From: Thalassobacillus sp043497085 | GTDB lineage: Bacteria; Bacillota; Bacilli; Bacillales; Halobacillaceae | DNA: 64,000 nucleotides | Assembly: GCA_043497085.1 (NCBI GenBank) | Contig: JBIEKI010000016.1 | Direction: 5' to 3' (one strand) | Shown here: in pieces, positions 33,740-43,111 of the stretch | Numbering within the stretch: the first letter of the stretch is position 1 | Layout: each line of letters begins with the position of its first letter | The notes under the pieces: model-generated | The model's database searches: none | What the model was told of the DNA's origin: nothing | Seen by the model: only the letters and a program-made list of their open reading frames with translations | Made by a program: the position numbers and the translations under genes

Positions 33740-34039
33740 TTACTCGTAAGAAGCTTCCATTAATTCTGCCGGAGGTACAACTTCGTCAAGAAAGTCTGCT
33801 AAATCTACAGCTACGCCCTGGTTAGGAAGCCTGAATTTCTTTTGCAGAAAGTCTAAATCTTTAACATCCGCACTATCGAACAAAGCGGATTGTCCGGTCT
33901 GCATGCACACAATTAACGGTTTCCCAAAAAACTGACTGGTATAGATGATGCCAAAATCATACCTTCCTTCCTGTGTGGTAAATCCGACAAACCTGACATT
34001 AGACTGTTCCATTTCATCATACAATTTTTCCATATACAT
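33740..34039 (-). CDS. DUF3055-like small protein
   Basis: A 99-residue acidic cytosolic protein with the segments VRFVGFTTQEGRYDFGIIYTS and FFGKPLIVCMQTGQSALFD, which I associate with the DUF3055 family of Bacilli; function unknown. AAGGAGGTAAACT precedes ATG 34039. It is monocistronic, upstream of SR1 on the same strand, without a clear terminator between them. Confidence 0.75.
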   Translation of the reverse strand: MYMEKLYDEMEQSNVRFVGFTTQEGRYDFGIIYTSQFFGKPLIVCMQTGQSALFDSADVKDLDFLQKKFRLPNQGVAVDLADFLDEVVPPAELMEASYE

Positions 34040-34174
34040 AGTTTACCTCCTTTTATTTTTAAGCCTTATCGGCTTTTTTACATCATTAATGCTTTGAACG
34101 TGACAAATGTTATTGAGCAGGGAACCATGAAAGTGCTAACATGAAAGTAGAAACTAATGACAGGAGTTGGAAAA

Positions 34175-34606
34175 ATGGGAAAAAGCGCATTCATTCATCT
34201 TGTAAAAGAAAGTGTCCAACAGTCGATTTCGTTGAAAGAAGTTCAGGATTTGCTTAACTATTATCAGGAAATAACGTCAAAAACCGGCGAGCAACTGGAT
34301 TGGAGCTATAGCGGTCATGCTTTTCCTTATTTGGTTACGAAAAAGAAAGATGACAACGGCAACTACCTGCATTTGAAGGGAAAAGACCCTAATTATCAAC
34401 ATTTACTAATTGGAGTAGGAAGTACAATGGGAGCAACAGAAGATGATGAGCAATACTTCATTCAGATCACATTACCTGAAGCTTCAACACATGGAGATAA
34501 AAACAAAGGAAATGAGTTGGCTAAATTCTTTGCGAAGAAATTAGAAGGAAAATTACAATTATTCAACGAGCGTATTATGTATTATTATAAACGAAAACTC
34601 TCATAA
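34175..34606 (+). CDS. DUF1885-like protein
   Basis: A 143-residue protein beginning MGKSAFIHLVKESVQQSISLKE, with LLNYYQEITSKTGEQLDWSY, PYLVTKK, and FIQITLPEASTHGDKNKGNELAKFFAKKL. The pattern fits the DUF1885 family of Bacilli, for which a structure but no function is known. The start follows AGGAGTTGGAAAA. Monocistronic, diverging from the gene at 33740. The 34607-34740 gap shows nothing. Confidence 0.75.
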   Translation: MGKSAFIHLVKESVQQSISLKEVQDLLNYYQEITSKTGEQLDWSYSGHAFPYLVTKKKDDNGNYLHLKGKDPNYQHLLIGVGSTMGATEDDEQYFIQITLPEASTHGDKNKGNELAKFFAKKLEGKLQLFNERIMYYYKRKLS

Positions 34607-34740
34607 ATAGAATAAAAATGCATTAGGTGGTATCCGATTGAACCTTAATACTCAGTGAAAAAGCTCTGGTACAAATCATTTCGAGCTGAAATTTTGCCAA
34701 ATAGAGGATTAGCTTAAAAGCTAACTTCCTAAATTATAAT

Positions 34741-34785
34741 AAAAATACCATCACGCAAGCTTCTCTGCTTGGTGATGGTATTTTT
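34741..34785. terminator. Bidirectional terminator
   Basis: TACCATCACGCAAGC pairs with GCTTGGTGATGGTA (one mismatch or bulge), with T/A runs on both sides. Confidence 0.85.
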
Positions 34786-34786
34786 A

Positions 34787-35665
34787 TTATGGCCGCTTGA
34801 TCAAAGCTGGATCTAACAATTCATATCCTTTTTCTTTAAGCCCGGTTACAATGTCTTCCAATCCATTTGCTGTCCATTCACGATCATGCATCAGCAGGTT
34901 GGCTCCGTCACTCAACAATGGGGTTTCCACCATGATTTTTGCTATTGCTGAGGCGCTCTGATAATCTTTCTCCCAGTCATAGCCATACGTCCAGTTCATC
35001 AAAAGCATTCCTTCTTCTTCCGCCAGCTGCTTTGTATACTCGGTGTTTTGACCAAAGGGCGCCCGGAAGAATTCTGGTCTCTCCCCGATGATTTCTTCCA
35101 CCCGATCATTCAGCCCAACAATTTCTTCATATTGCTGCTCTTTAGTCAGAGAAGGCAAAGAAGAATGACTGTAGGTATGGTTTCCGATAGGGAATCCCAG
35201 TTCATGAATCTGCTTTAACTTTTCTTCTTCTTCGGGAGTATCTAAGAAGTGACCATTAACAAAAAATATCGCTGGTGCTCCTAATTCATTCAATGTTTTT
35301 GCCATTTCTACACTATATTTATCCGGCGCATCATCAATGGTAAGCAAGGCTACTTTCTCGTTAGCCTGATCATCCATCGGTTGAAAAGCCCAGTTTCCTG
35401 ATAATTCGTACATAGGCTCGGTTACAACCTCTTCTGCTTCTTTCTCTAAGTCACCTGAATCCTCTGTCTCAGATTCTTTTGCTTCTTCACTTGAACTTTG
35501 ACTTCCGGCTTCTTTCGACTCCCCCTCTTCTGTCTTTGGAGCTTCTGTTCCTTCTTTTGATTCTGCTTTGACTGTCTCGTCCTGGGACACATTTTCGCTC
35601 GTACTGCAGGCACCTAAAACAATAATCATTACTATCGCCAATAAAAATACAAAATATCTTTTCAT
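34787..35665 (-). CDS. Polysaccharide deacetylase lipoprotein
   Basis: A 292-residue lipoprotein: signal with VLGAC lipobox, a low-complexity E/S/T linker (about 22-85), then a NodB domain. Motif 1 is LLTIDDAPD (Ile in place of the usual Phe), motif 2 HTYSHSSL (zinc histidines), motif 3 RAPFGQ, motif 4 WTYGYDW and motif 5 LLMHD. It probably removes acetyl groups from peptidoglycan or another glycan outside the membrane. Not in the B. subtilis speA-pdhD interval. Confidence 0.9.
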   Translation of the reverse strand: MKRYFVFLLAIVMIIVLGACSTSENVSQDETVKAESKEGTEAPKTEEGESKEAGSQSSSEEAKESETEDSGDLEKEAEEVVTEPMYELSGNWAFQPMDDQANEKVALLTIDDAPDKYSVEMAKTLNELGAPAIFFVNGHFLDTPEEEEKLKQIHELGFPIGNHTYSHSSLPSLTKEQQYEEIVGLNDRVEEIIGERPEFFRAPFGQNTEYTKQLAEEEGMLLMNWTYGYDWEKDYQSASAIAKIMVETPLLSDGANLLMHDREWTANGLEDIVTGLKEKGYELLDPALIKRP

Positions 35666-35815
35666 GAAAAGACCCCCGGATGTTATTTTTTTCTATGTAT
35701 TTCCAACAATTACATTATATACGATTTATTATAGTTTTTACTATGGTTTCCCGTTAATTTATACTATAATTAGAAATCGTGGCTGGAGCCGACAGAAAAT
35801 GCAGGGTGATTCAAG

Positions 35816-36901
35816 ATGATGGAACGTCTGTTGCAATTTAAACTTTTTGGAAGCAGGACACTTAAAACCGGTATCTCCGTCTTTATAACCGCACTGATTT
35901 GCGGTTATTTTGGTTGGCCGGTTATTTTTGCGGTGATTACAGCGATTGTCACTATTGAACATACCGCGGCAGATTCTATCCGGAAAGCAGCGGTAAGGTT
36001 TCCCGCTTCTGCCATTGGAGCGTTAATCGCCACTTCTTTATATGGGGTGTTTGGAAAAGGTGCACTTACTTATGCGCTCGTGGCTATATTGACGATTGCT
36101 GTTTGCCATAAACTCAACTTACAGGATGGCATACTGGTCGCTACGATAACCGCAACAGCAATGATTCCTGATTTCCAGGAAAATTACATTGTTTCGTTCT
36201 TTATTAGATTGGGTACAACATCTATTGGTATAGTAGTTTCTTCCCTAGTCAATTTTTTCCTGTTGCCGCCAAATTATTTTAGCAATATCCAACGCAATAT
36301 TGATCGATTATTTTCACAGTCTGCTGACCTGCTGGAGTTGACTTTAAAAAATGTCATTGGAGAAAAACATGAAAAAAGAGCACTTATTAATAAAAAATAC
36401 CGTGAACTGACACAAAGTATCGAAAGGACCCATCAACTTTCCCATTACCAGCGGGAAGAATGGTCCTATCATAAGCATACGAACATTGATATGCGCGCAT
36501 TCCAATATACCCAAAAGCGCCTTGATCTATTGCAGCAGATCATCTACCACTTAGGAAACTTGCAGTATATTCAAACGGATAGTGGGGATTTCAATCACAG
36601 GGAAAAACATTTACTGGGAAGAATGATTCCGTCATTTGTGGCAATATTAAAAGCACCAAGACATCACATACCTGAAAAGCATTTCCAGCATATCAATGAA
36701 CTGGATCATGTTTTTTGGGAATGGAAGCATGAACATATCGAACAAGAAACTCGCTACCGGCACCATTTGCCACCTCAAACGGTATTATTATATGAGCTGC
36801 TCTGTTTACATGACGTAATAGAAGAACTTAGTCAACTTTCCAACTCAAAGCATGCAGACATTTATTATCGTTATCTTAACGAACAGGAACACGTAAACTG
36901 A
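35816..36901 (+). CDS. Aromatic acid exporter family protein (ArAE/FUSC type)
   Basis: A 361-residue membrane protein with about six N-terminal helices (15-165; SVFITALICGYFGWPVIFAVITAIVTIEHT) and a C-terminal helical cytosolic domain (170-361) rich in His and charged residues, as in the Bacillus YqjA/YgaE group of aromatic acid exporters. The substrate is unknown. ATG ATG follows AGGGTGATTCAAG. It is followed after 43 bases by the BCCT transporter, so the two may be co-transcribed. Confidence 0.85.
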   Translation: MMERLLQFKLFGSRTLKTGISVFITALICGYFGWPVIFAVITAIVTIEHTAADSIRKAAVRFPASAIGALIATSLYGVFGKGALTYALVAILTIAVCHKLNLQDGILVATITATAMIPDFQENYIVSFFIRLGTTSIGIVVSSLVNFFLLPPNYFSNIQRNIDRLFSQSADLLELTLKNVIGEKHEKRALINKKYRELTQSIERTHQLSHYQREEWSYHKHTNIDMRAFQYTQKRLDLLQQIIYHLGNLQYIQTDSGDFNHREKHLLGRMIPSFVAILKAPRHHIPEKHFQHINELDHVFWEWKHEHIEQETRYRHHLPPQTVLLYELLCLHDVIEELSQLSNSKHADIYYRYLNEQEHVN

Positions 36902-36944
36902 CCGTCGATCAATCACTACAGAATTCATAGAAAGGATGATGAGA

Positions 36945-38474
36945 TTGAAACAAATCACAAAAGTTTTTTACATCTCGGTCGTGATTGCCTTTCTCTTTAT
37001 CGGATGGGGAATCATACCGGAATCAACATTAGGGACATGGAGCCTGAGTAACGTCACAACAAACATTCAAAGTTTTATAACCGACAAATTTGGATGGTTC
37101 TACTTACTTTCTGCAACAGGATTCTTGGCATTTGCTATCTTCTTAATCTTTTCTAGGTACGGAAAAATCAAACTGGGTAAACCTGACGATGAACCGGAAT
37201 ATCCTTACATCACCTGGTTTGCGATGCTATTCAGTGCTGGTATGGGTATTGGGTTAGTTTTCTGGGGTGCTGCGGAACCACTTTCACACTTCCACACCCC
37301 ACCTACTGCGGAACCTGGCACACAGCAGGCAGCTAGAGAAGCGATGCGCTACAGCTTTTTCCACTGGGGCTTGCACCCATGGGCTATCTACGCCGTAATC
37401 GCATTGGCTCTTGCTTATTTCAAGTTCCGTAAAGATGCTCCAGGTGTTTTTAGCGCAGCATTAGTGCCATTGCTTGGTGAAGAACGAATTAAGGGACCAA
37501 TTGGAACTATAGTCGATTCCATTGCCGTATTCGCAACAATTTTCGGTGTGGCGACTTCTCTTGGTTTCGGAGCCTTGCAAATCTCGAGTGGTCTTGCTTA
37601 TTTGGTTCCAGGGTTGAATGATAATTTCACCCTTCAGTTATCGATTATAGCCGCTGTTACCGTCTTGTTTATGCTTTCGGCCATGACTGGTTTGAATAAA
37701 GGGATTAAATATTTGAGTAATACGAATATCGTATTAGCCCTGTTATTAATGTTCTTCCTGCTATTCGCAGGACCGACTAACTTTATCATGGATTACTTTA
37801 CAACAACGTTTGGGTCTTACATTTCAAACCTGCCACAAATGAGTTTGCGTATGACTCCATTCTCGGAAGAAAGTAACACCTGGGTTCAGGGCTGGACAAT
37901 CTTCTATTGGGCCTGGTGGATTTCATGGGGACCATTCGTCGGAACGTTTATCGCTCGTGTATCCCGCGGCCGTACCGTCCGTGAATTCATTCTTGGTGTC
38001 CTGCTGGTACCGACCATATTCGGGGCTCTTTGGTTCTCTGTGTTCGGCGGTACAACGATTCACCTTGAATTCTTCCAGGGCATGGATATCCAGTCTGCGG
38101 TTTCTGAACTAGGGACAGAAGTTGCCCTATTTGCAATGTTAGAAAATGTCCCGCTTGGCATGGTGATGTCAATCATCGGACTGTTGTTGATCAGTACGTT
38201 CTTTATCACATCGGCTGACTCAGCAACCTTCGTACTTGGAATGCAGACGACAGGCGGCAGCTTAAACCCTCGTAACCCGGTTAAGTTTACATGGGGAATT
38301 ATCCAGTCTGGTGCAGCAGCTGTGCTGCTATGGATGGGTGGCTTAGAATCTCTTCAGACTGCAGCCATCATAGCCGCCTTCCCGTTCACGTTTATTATGA
38401 TTATGTTATGCTTCTCGTTATTACGAACATTTGCTGAAGAGGATAAAAAAATAGGATTAAAAAAGAAACAATAA
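36945..38474 (+). CDS. BCCT family betaine/choline transporter
   Basis: A 509-residue sodium-coupled transporter with twelve helices, closest in length and pattern to OpuD-type glycine betaine uptake. The substrate-site tryptophan segment is FYWAWWISWGPFVGTFIARVSRGRT; WGLHPWAIYA is also typical. It would import betaine or a related compatible solute. The start is taken as TTG 36945: AGAAAGGA ends 8 bases before it, whereas two ATGs at 36936/36939 overlap the ribosome site. Followed by a strong terminator. Confidence 0.92.
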   Translation: MKQITKVFYISVVIAFLFIGWGIIPESTLGTWSLSNVTTNIQSFITDKFGWFYLLSATGFLAFAIFLIFSRYGKIKLGKPDDEPEYPYITWFAMLFSAGMGIGLVFWGAAEPLSHFHTPPTAEPGTQQAAREAMRYSFFHWGLHPWAIYAVIALALAYFKFRKDAPGVFSAALVPLLGEERIKGPIGTIVDSIAVFATIFGVATSLGFGALQISSGLAYLVPGLNDNFTLQLSIIAAVTVLFMLSAMTGLNKGIKYLSNTNIVLALLLMFFLLFAGPTNFIMDYFTTTFGSYISNLPQMSLRMTPFSEESNTWVQGWTIFYWAWWISWGPFVGTFIARVSRGRTVREFILGVLLVPTIFGALWFSVFGGTTIHLEFFQGMDIQSAVSELGTEVALFAMLENVPLGMVMSIIGLLLISTFFITSADSATFVLGMQTTGGSLNPRNPVKFTWGIIQSGAAAVLLWMGGLESLQTAAIIAAFPFTFIMIMLCFSLLRTFAEEDKKIGLKKKQ

Positions 38475-38485
38475 GTCATGATTAG

Positions 38486-38515
38486 AAACCTGCCCTTCAT
38501 TGGGCAGGTTTTTTA
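38486..38515 (+). terminator. Terminator after the BCCT gene
   Basis: AAACCTGCCC pairs perfectly with GGGCAGGTTT (loop TTCATT), then TTTAATG. Confidence 0.9.
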
Positions 38516-38675
38516 ATGACTTTTTATCTCCCCGTCTTACCTTCTATTTCACACTTTTCATTTAAACTTCGACGTTTTTTCACTTCCGTGACATTTCGAT
38601 AACATTCGATTCATTTCAATCTTTATTTGTTAGAATGAAATCAGCTTCCAAGAAAAGAAAGAGAGTGGTATTCCA

Positions 38676-39038
38676 TTGACTAAAACAGTACTACCAATCG
38701 GAATAATTTTCTTGTTATTTACGGGGTGTTTCCCAGAACAGAAAAAAATAGAAGTCATTAGTGCCAAGCCGAGTGGTTATGAAATACAGCTGGTCACTGA
38801 AGAAAGAGAACTTGAGACGGAAAAAGCCTACATGGATGCGTTTATTGCGTTTAAAAATCAATACCAGGAACAGCCACTGGAGTTTTTTAAAAGCTCTTCC
38901 TCTTTATACAGCATTGAAGACAAAATAACCCAGCTTCCTACCTTATTGATTAGGAAAGAGGGTAAAACTATCGCCAAAATCTCTGGTAAGCGTAATAGTC
39001 ACGAAATTGTCGATCAATTAAAGAATACGATTAAATAA
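38676..39038 (+). CDS. Small lipoprotein, unknown function
   Basis: A 120-residue lipoprotein with an LFTGC lipobox at residues 14-18. The C-terminal part (KITQLPTLLIRKEGKTIAKISG ...) resembles the second half of a thioredoxin fold with its cis-proline but without CxxC, similar to the lipoprotein at 6394. The start is TTG with GAGAGTGG 7 bases upstream. Monocistronic; a family A repeat follows directly. Confidence 0.72.
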   Translation: MTKTVLPIGIIFLLFTGCFPEQKKIEVISAKPSGYEIQLVTEERELETEKAYMDAFIAFKNQYQEQPLEFFKSSSSLYSIEDKITQLPTLLIRKEGKTIAKISGKRNSHEIVDQLKNTIK

Positions 39039-39054
39039 ACATAGAAATCGTTTT

Positions 39055-39275
39055 AAAATAGCTCCCTTTACATGAAGACTCAGTTTCGAGAGAAACTGTT
39101 TCCGTTACGGTTGAGAATCTCTGGAGGTCCGGGAAATCACTCGCTTTCCATGGGAGTACGGCCAGGTCCCCCGCAGGAAAGCGAGTAGTTTCCTAGCCAC
39201 CACTAACGCTTTTATGGTAAAGAACCTTGAAACTGAGTCTTCCATAATACGGCCCTTTAATTGAATAGGAGTCTT
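39055..39275 (+). repeat. Dispersed GC-rich intergenic repeat, family A, shortened copy
   Basis: It starts AGCTCCCTTTACATGAAGAC and has CGGGAAATCACTCGCTTTCC, but after 39165 jumps to CCCGCAGGAAAGCGAGTAG, so the central hairpin arm is deleted. Its first half is closest to 275-495. It fills most of the gap between the lipoprotein and pdhD. Confidence 0.82.
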
Positions 39276-39319
39276 ATTAAGAATCAACTGCCCGTTTAAC
39301 AGAAGCTCTTTAATAGGAA

Positions 39320-39357
39320 ATAAAAAAATCCTGAACCATTGCGGTTCAGGATTTTTT
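39320..39357 (-). terminator. Terminator after pdhD
   Basis: AAATCCTGAACC pairs perfectly with GGTTCAGGATTT, with A and T runs on the two sides. Confidence 0.9.
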
Positions 39358-39365
39358 GAATCGTA

Positions 39366-40772
39366 TTATTTAATGTGAATTGGAGTTCCTAGTGCCACTT
39401 CAGCTGTTTCCATCGTAATTTCACCTAGGGATGGATGCGCATGAATGGTCAATGCAAGGTCTTCCGCTGTCATGCCAGTTTCGATAGCCAAACCTAATTC
39501 AGCAATCATGTCGCTGGCATTGGCACCGGCAACTTGCGCACCGATGACAAGACCGTCATCTTTACGTGTGACCATTTTGACAAAACCGTCTGTATCATTC
39601 AAGGAAAGTGCACGTCCATTAGCTGCGAACGGGAACTTAGAAGCCTTGACATCATAGCCGGCATCTTTTGCTTCTTTTTCCGTGTAACCGACAGAAGCAA
39701 GTTCCGGATCAGAGAATACAACCATTGGAATGCCAAGATAGTCGATTTCTGATTTTTCACCAGCAATGACTTCTGCTGCAATTTTACCTTCATAAGAAGC
39801 TTTGTGAGCTAGTGGAGGTCCTTCCACGATGTCACCGATAGCAAAAATATTGTCCACATTCGTACGGCACTGTTTATCGATTTTGATAAGACCTTTATCA
39901 TCCATCTCAATACCAACTTGCTCAAGACCAAGTTCTTCGGTATTTGGCTTACGGCCGACAGTGACAAGCAGGTAATCTGCTTCGATGGTCTTCTCTTCAC
40001 CTTTTACTTCATAAGTGACCTTCACACCATCTTTAGTCTCTTCAACACCTTGTGCCATTGCGTTGGTAACTACATCGACGCCTTTTTTCTTGAGACGTTT
40101 TTTAACAAGCTGAGTCATTTGTTTTTCAAAACCGCCAAGAATGTCTTTCGTTCCTTCCAGGATGGTTACTTCTGTATCGAAGTCAGCGTAAGCTGTACCA
40201 AGCTCAGTGCCGATATAGCCTCCACCGATAACAACCATCTTTTTAGGGATTTCTTTCAAGTTCAATGCGCCAGTAGAATCCAGTACACGCTCAGAATACT
40301 TGAATTTAGGAAGTTCAATCGGGCTGGACCCTGTAGCAATAATACAGTTATTGAACGTGTAAGTCTGAGAGTTCTTATCATCCATGACACGGACAGTGTT
40401 TTTGTCTACAAAGTAAACTTCACCCTTTACGATGTCTACTTTGTTACCTTTCAACAATCCTTCAACACCGCCAGTCAATTTATCAACGACTTTACCTTTC
40501 CATTCCTGTACTTTAGAAAAGTCGACAGTTGTGTTTTCGGATTTGATGCCCATGTCTTCGGCGCCTTTTGCATGCGCAAAACGGTGGCCAGCCTGGATCA
40601 AAGCTTTAGACGGGATACAACCGACGTTCAGACAGACGCCACCAAGCACGCCTTTGTCTACGATCGTTACTTTTTGTCCAGTTTGTGCGGCACGGATGGC
40701 AGCTACATAGCCGCCAGGACCCGCACCTACTACTAACGTATCAAGTTCAATTGGAAAATCTCCTACTACCAT
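39366..40772 (-). CDS. pdhD: Dihydrolipoamide dehydrogenase (E3)
   Basis: A 468-residue flavoprotein disulfide reductase, E3 of pyruvate dehydrogenase. Landmarks: FAD site GAGPGGYVAAIRAAQ, redox disulfide GGVCLNVGCIPSK, NAD site VVIGGGYIGTELG, second FAD site IFAIGDIVEG, and the C-terminal HAHPSLGE with the catalytic His-Glu pair. GGAGGCGTAAAGT precedes the ATG, 3 bases after the pdhC stop. Last gene of pdhABCD. Confidence 0.97.
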   Translation of the reverse strand: MVVGDFPIELDTLVVGAGPGGYVAAIRAAQTGQKVTIVDKGVLGGVCLNVGCIPSKALIQAGHRFAHAKGAEDMGIKSENTTVDFSKVQEWKGKVVDKLTGGVEGLLKGNKVDIVKGEVYFVDKNTVRVMDDKNSQTYTFNNCIIATGSSPIELPKFKYSERVLDSTGALNLKEIPKKMVVIGGGYIGTELGTAYADFDTEVTILEGTKDILGGFEKQMTQLVKKRLKKKGVDVVTNAMAQGVEETKDGVKVTYEVKGEEKTIEADYLLVTVGRKPNTEELGLEQVGIEMDDKGLIKIDKQCRTNVDNIFAIGDIVEGPPLAHKASYEGKIAAEVIAGEKSEIDYLGIPMVVFSDPELASVGYTEKEAKDAGYDVKASKFPFAANGRALSLNDTDGFVKMVTRKDDGLVIGAQVAGANASDMIAELGLAIETGMTAEDLALTIHAHPSLGEITMETAEVALGTPIHIK

Positions 40773-40775
40773 ACT

Positions 40776-42101
40776 TTACGCCTCCATCATAATTAGTTGT
40801 GGATCGTTCAGTAAACGCTTGATGTGGTTCATTGCATGCTGAGCTGTAGCACCATCGATAATACGGTGGTCAAAGCTCAAGGACACTGCAAGAACTGGAG
40901 CGACTACGATTTCGCCGTCACGTACAACAGGTTTTTCAGCAATACGGCCAATACCTAAGATAGCTACTTCCGGATGATTGATAACCGGTGTGAACCATTG
41001 TCCACCTGCTGAACCGATATTAGTGATCGTAGTGGAACCGCCCTTCATTTCTTCGGATGATAGTTTACCGTCACGAGCTTTCACAGCAAGTTCATTGATC
41101 TCGCTTGAGATAGCGAATACGGATTTGCGATCAGCATCTTTTACGACTGGTACAAGCAATCCTTTGTCAGTATCTGCTGCGATACCAATATTATAGTAGT
41201 GTTTCTGAATAATTTCATCCGTTTCGTCATCAACTTGCGTATTTAGGACAGGATATTTTCTTAGAGCAGATACTAATGACTTCACTACATATGGCAGATA
41301 AGTCAGCTTGATATCCTGCTCAGCAGCTACAGCTTTGAACTTCTTACGATGTGCAACAAGTTCTGTCACGTCTACTTCGTCCATCAATGTTACGTGAGGA
41401 GCAGTATGCTTCGAATTAGTCATCGCTTTAGCGATTGCTTTACGGATGCCGCTCATCTTCTCACGTGTTTCTGGATATTGGCCTTCCAGTACAGGCTGTT
41501 GTTTTTCACTGGAAGCAGCAGCTTGCTGATCTTGTGCTTCTTCTTTTGCTTCTCCTGCATCAGCTGCTGGTTTCTGATCGCCGCTCAAGTATGCATCAAC
41601 ATCTTCTTTAGTCACGCGGCCATTTTTGCCAGACCCTTGAACTTTACGGATGTCTACATCATTATCACGGGCATGCTTACGTACAGATGGCATAGCGATG
41701 ACACGCTTGCTTTCATCTACTTCTTCATCGTCTGCAGCAGGAGCTTCTTCTTTCGCTGCACCTTTGTCTTCTGCAGCCGGCTCTTCTGATTTCTTTTCTT
41801 CTTGTTTTTCTTCTTTTGGAGCTTCTTCCTGCTTGTCGTCTCCGCTGTCATCAGACTCATAGCCTTCCGCGTCGAATGTGATGATGGTAGTACCGACAGT
41901 AGTGGTTGTACCTTCTTCGACTAATACCTCTTTAACGGTACCTTCAACAGGAGAAGGGATTTCTACGACAGCTTTATCATTTTGTACTTCACAAAGAACA
42001 TCGTCTTCTTTTACTTCGTCACCGGCTTTGACAAACCACTTTACAATTTCGCCTTCATGGATGCCCTCACCGATGTCCGGTAGTTTAAATTCGAAAGCCA
42101 C
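40776..42101 (-). CDS. pdhC: Dihydrolipoamide acetyltransferase (E2)
   Basis: The 441-residue E2 core. One lipoyl domain (2-78; lipoyl lysine in CEVQNDKAVVEIPSP), a long D/E/K/A-rich linker, the peripheral subunit-binding domain (about 130-170; MPSVRKHARDNDVDIRKVQG), a second A/E/Q linker and the catalytic domain with LSFDHRIIDGA near the end. GTG start with AAAAGGGAGG upstream. It lies 29 bases after pdhB. Confidence 0.97.
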   Translation of the reverse strand: MAFEFKLPDIGEGIHEGEIVKWFVKAGDEVKEDDVLCEVQNDKAVVEIPSPVEGTVKEVLVEEGTTTTVGTTIITFDAEGYESDDSGDDKQEEAPKEEKQEEKKSEEPAAEDKGAAKEEAPAADDEEVDESKRVIAMPSVRKHARDNDVDIRKVQGSGKNGRVTKEDVDAYLSGDQKPAADAGEAKEEAQDQQAAASSEKQQPVLEGQYPETREKMSGIRKAIAKAMTNSKHTAPHVTLMDEVDVTELVAHRKKFKAVAAEQDIKLTYLPYVVKSLVSALRKYPVLNTQVDDETDEIIQKHYYNIGIAADTDKGLLVPVVKDADRKSVFAISSEINELAVKARDGKLSSEEMKGGSTTITNIGSAGGQWFTPVINHPEVAILGIGRIAEKPVVRDGEIVVAPVLAVSLSFDHRIIDGATAQHAMNHIKRLLNDPQLIMMEA

Positions 42102-42130
42102 GAATATTGCCTCCCTTTTCTAGGTTTCAA

Positions 42131-43108
42131 TTAAAAGTTCATTACTTTATTGACTTTCTCTACAACGTCATTATGGTTTGGAAGCCATACTGTTTCCGCT
42201 TGAGAGAATGGATAAACTGTATCTGGAGCAGCTACACGCAGTACTGGCGCTTCCAGATGCAGAATCGCTTTTTCCTGAATTTCAGAAACGACAGCAGCAG
42301 CGATACCAGCTTGCTTTTGTGCTTCCTGAAGTACGACAGCGCGATTCGTCTTCTTGACGGATTCCAGAATCGTTTCATAATCAACCGGAGCAACCGTACG
42401 TAAGTCGATCACTTCTGCAGAAACTCCGTTTTCTTCCAGTTCGTCGGCAGCTTTCAATGCAGTATGGACCATCGCACCGTAAGCAACCAAAGTAACATCT
42501 TTACCTTCACGTTTCACTTCCGCTTTGCCTAGTTCGATGGCATATTCCTCTTCTGGAACTTCTTCACGGAAGGAACGATAAAGCTTCATATGTTCAAGGA
42601 AGATAACCGGATCATTATCACGGATAGATTGAATCAACAATCCTTTTGCATCATAAGGGTTAGAAGGAATGACTACCTTCAGACCTGGCTGCTGTGCCAT
42701 CAACCCTTCCAGGCTGTCCGCGTGAAGTTCTGGTGTGTGTACACCGCCACCGAATGGGGAACGAACAGTGATCGGCATGGTACGGGTACCACCGGAACGA
42801 TAACGATAACGAGCCATTTGCCCGCTGATTGCATCCATTGTTTCAAAAACGAAACCGAAGAACTGGATTTCAGGTACTGGACGGAATCCTTGAAGAGCAA
42901 GTCCGATTGACATGCCGCCGATTCCAGATTCAGCTAGTGGTGTATCAAATACACGTTCTTCACCGAATTCTTTTTGTAAGCCTTCAGTTGCTCGGAAAAC
43001 ACCGCCGTTTTGGCCGACGTCTTCACCGAAGACTAGCACATTTTCATCATTTTTTAATTCTGTGCGCATCGCATCAGTGATGGCTTGGATCATTGTCATT
43101 TGTGCCAT
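42131..43108 (-). CDS. pdhB: Pyruvate dehydrogenase E1 beta subunit
   Basis: A 325-residue protein matching E1-beta: AQMTMIQAITDAMRTEL, VFGEDVGQNGGVFRAT, DTPLAESGIGGMSIGLALQG (with the thiamine-activating Glu region) and APDTVYPFSQAETVWLP. It forms the alpha2beta2 decarboxylase with PdhA. ATG 3 bases after the pdhA stop, consistent with translational coupling. Confidence 0.97.
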   Translation of the reverse strand: MAQMTMIQAITDAMRTELKNDENVLVFGEDVGQNGGVFRATEGLQKEFGEERVFDTPLAESGIGGMSIGLALQGFRPVPEIQFFGFVFETMDAISGQMARYRYRSGGTRTMPITVRSPFGGGVHTPELHADSLEGLMAQQPGLKVVIPSNPYDAKGLLIQSIRDNDPVIFLEHMKLYRSFREEVPEEEYAIELGKAEVKREGKDVTLVAYGAMVHTALKAADELEENGVSAEVIDLRTVAPVDYETILESVKKTNRAVVLQEAQKQAGIAAAVVSEIQEKAILHLEAPVLRVAAPDTVYPFSQAETVWLPNHNDVVEKVNKVMNF

Positions 43109-43111
43109 GGT

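Noticed and set aside
39918..40736. 272-codon plus-strand frame opposite pdhD
   Set aside because: It is antisense to a complete, well-conserved pdhD, has no ribosome site and an F/S/C-rich composition typical of shadows.
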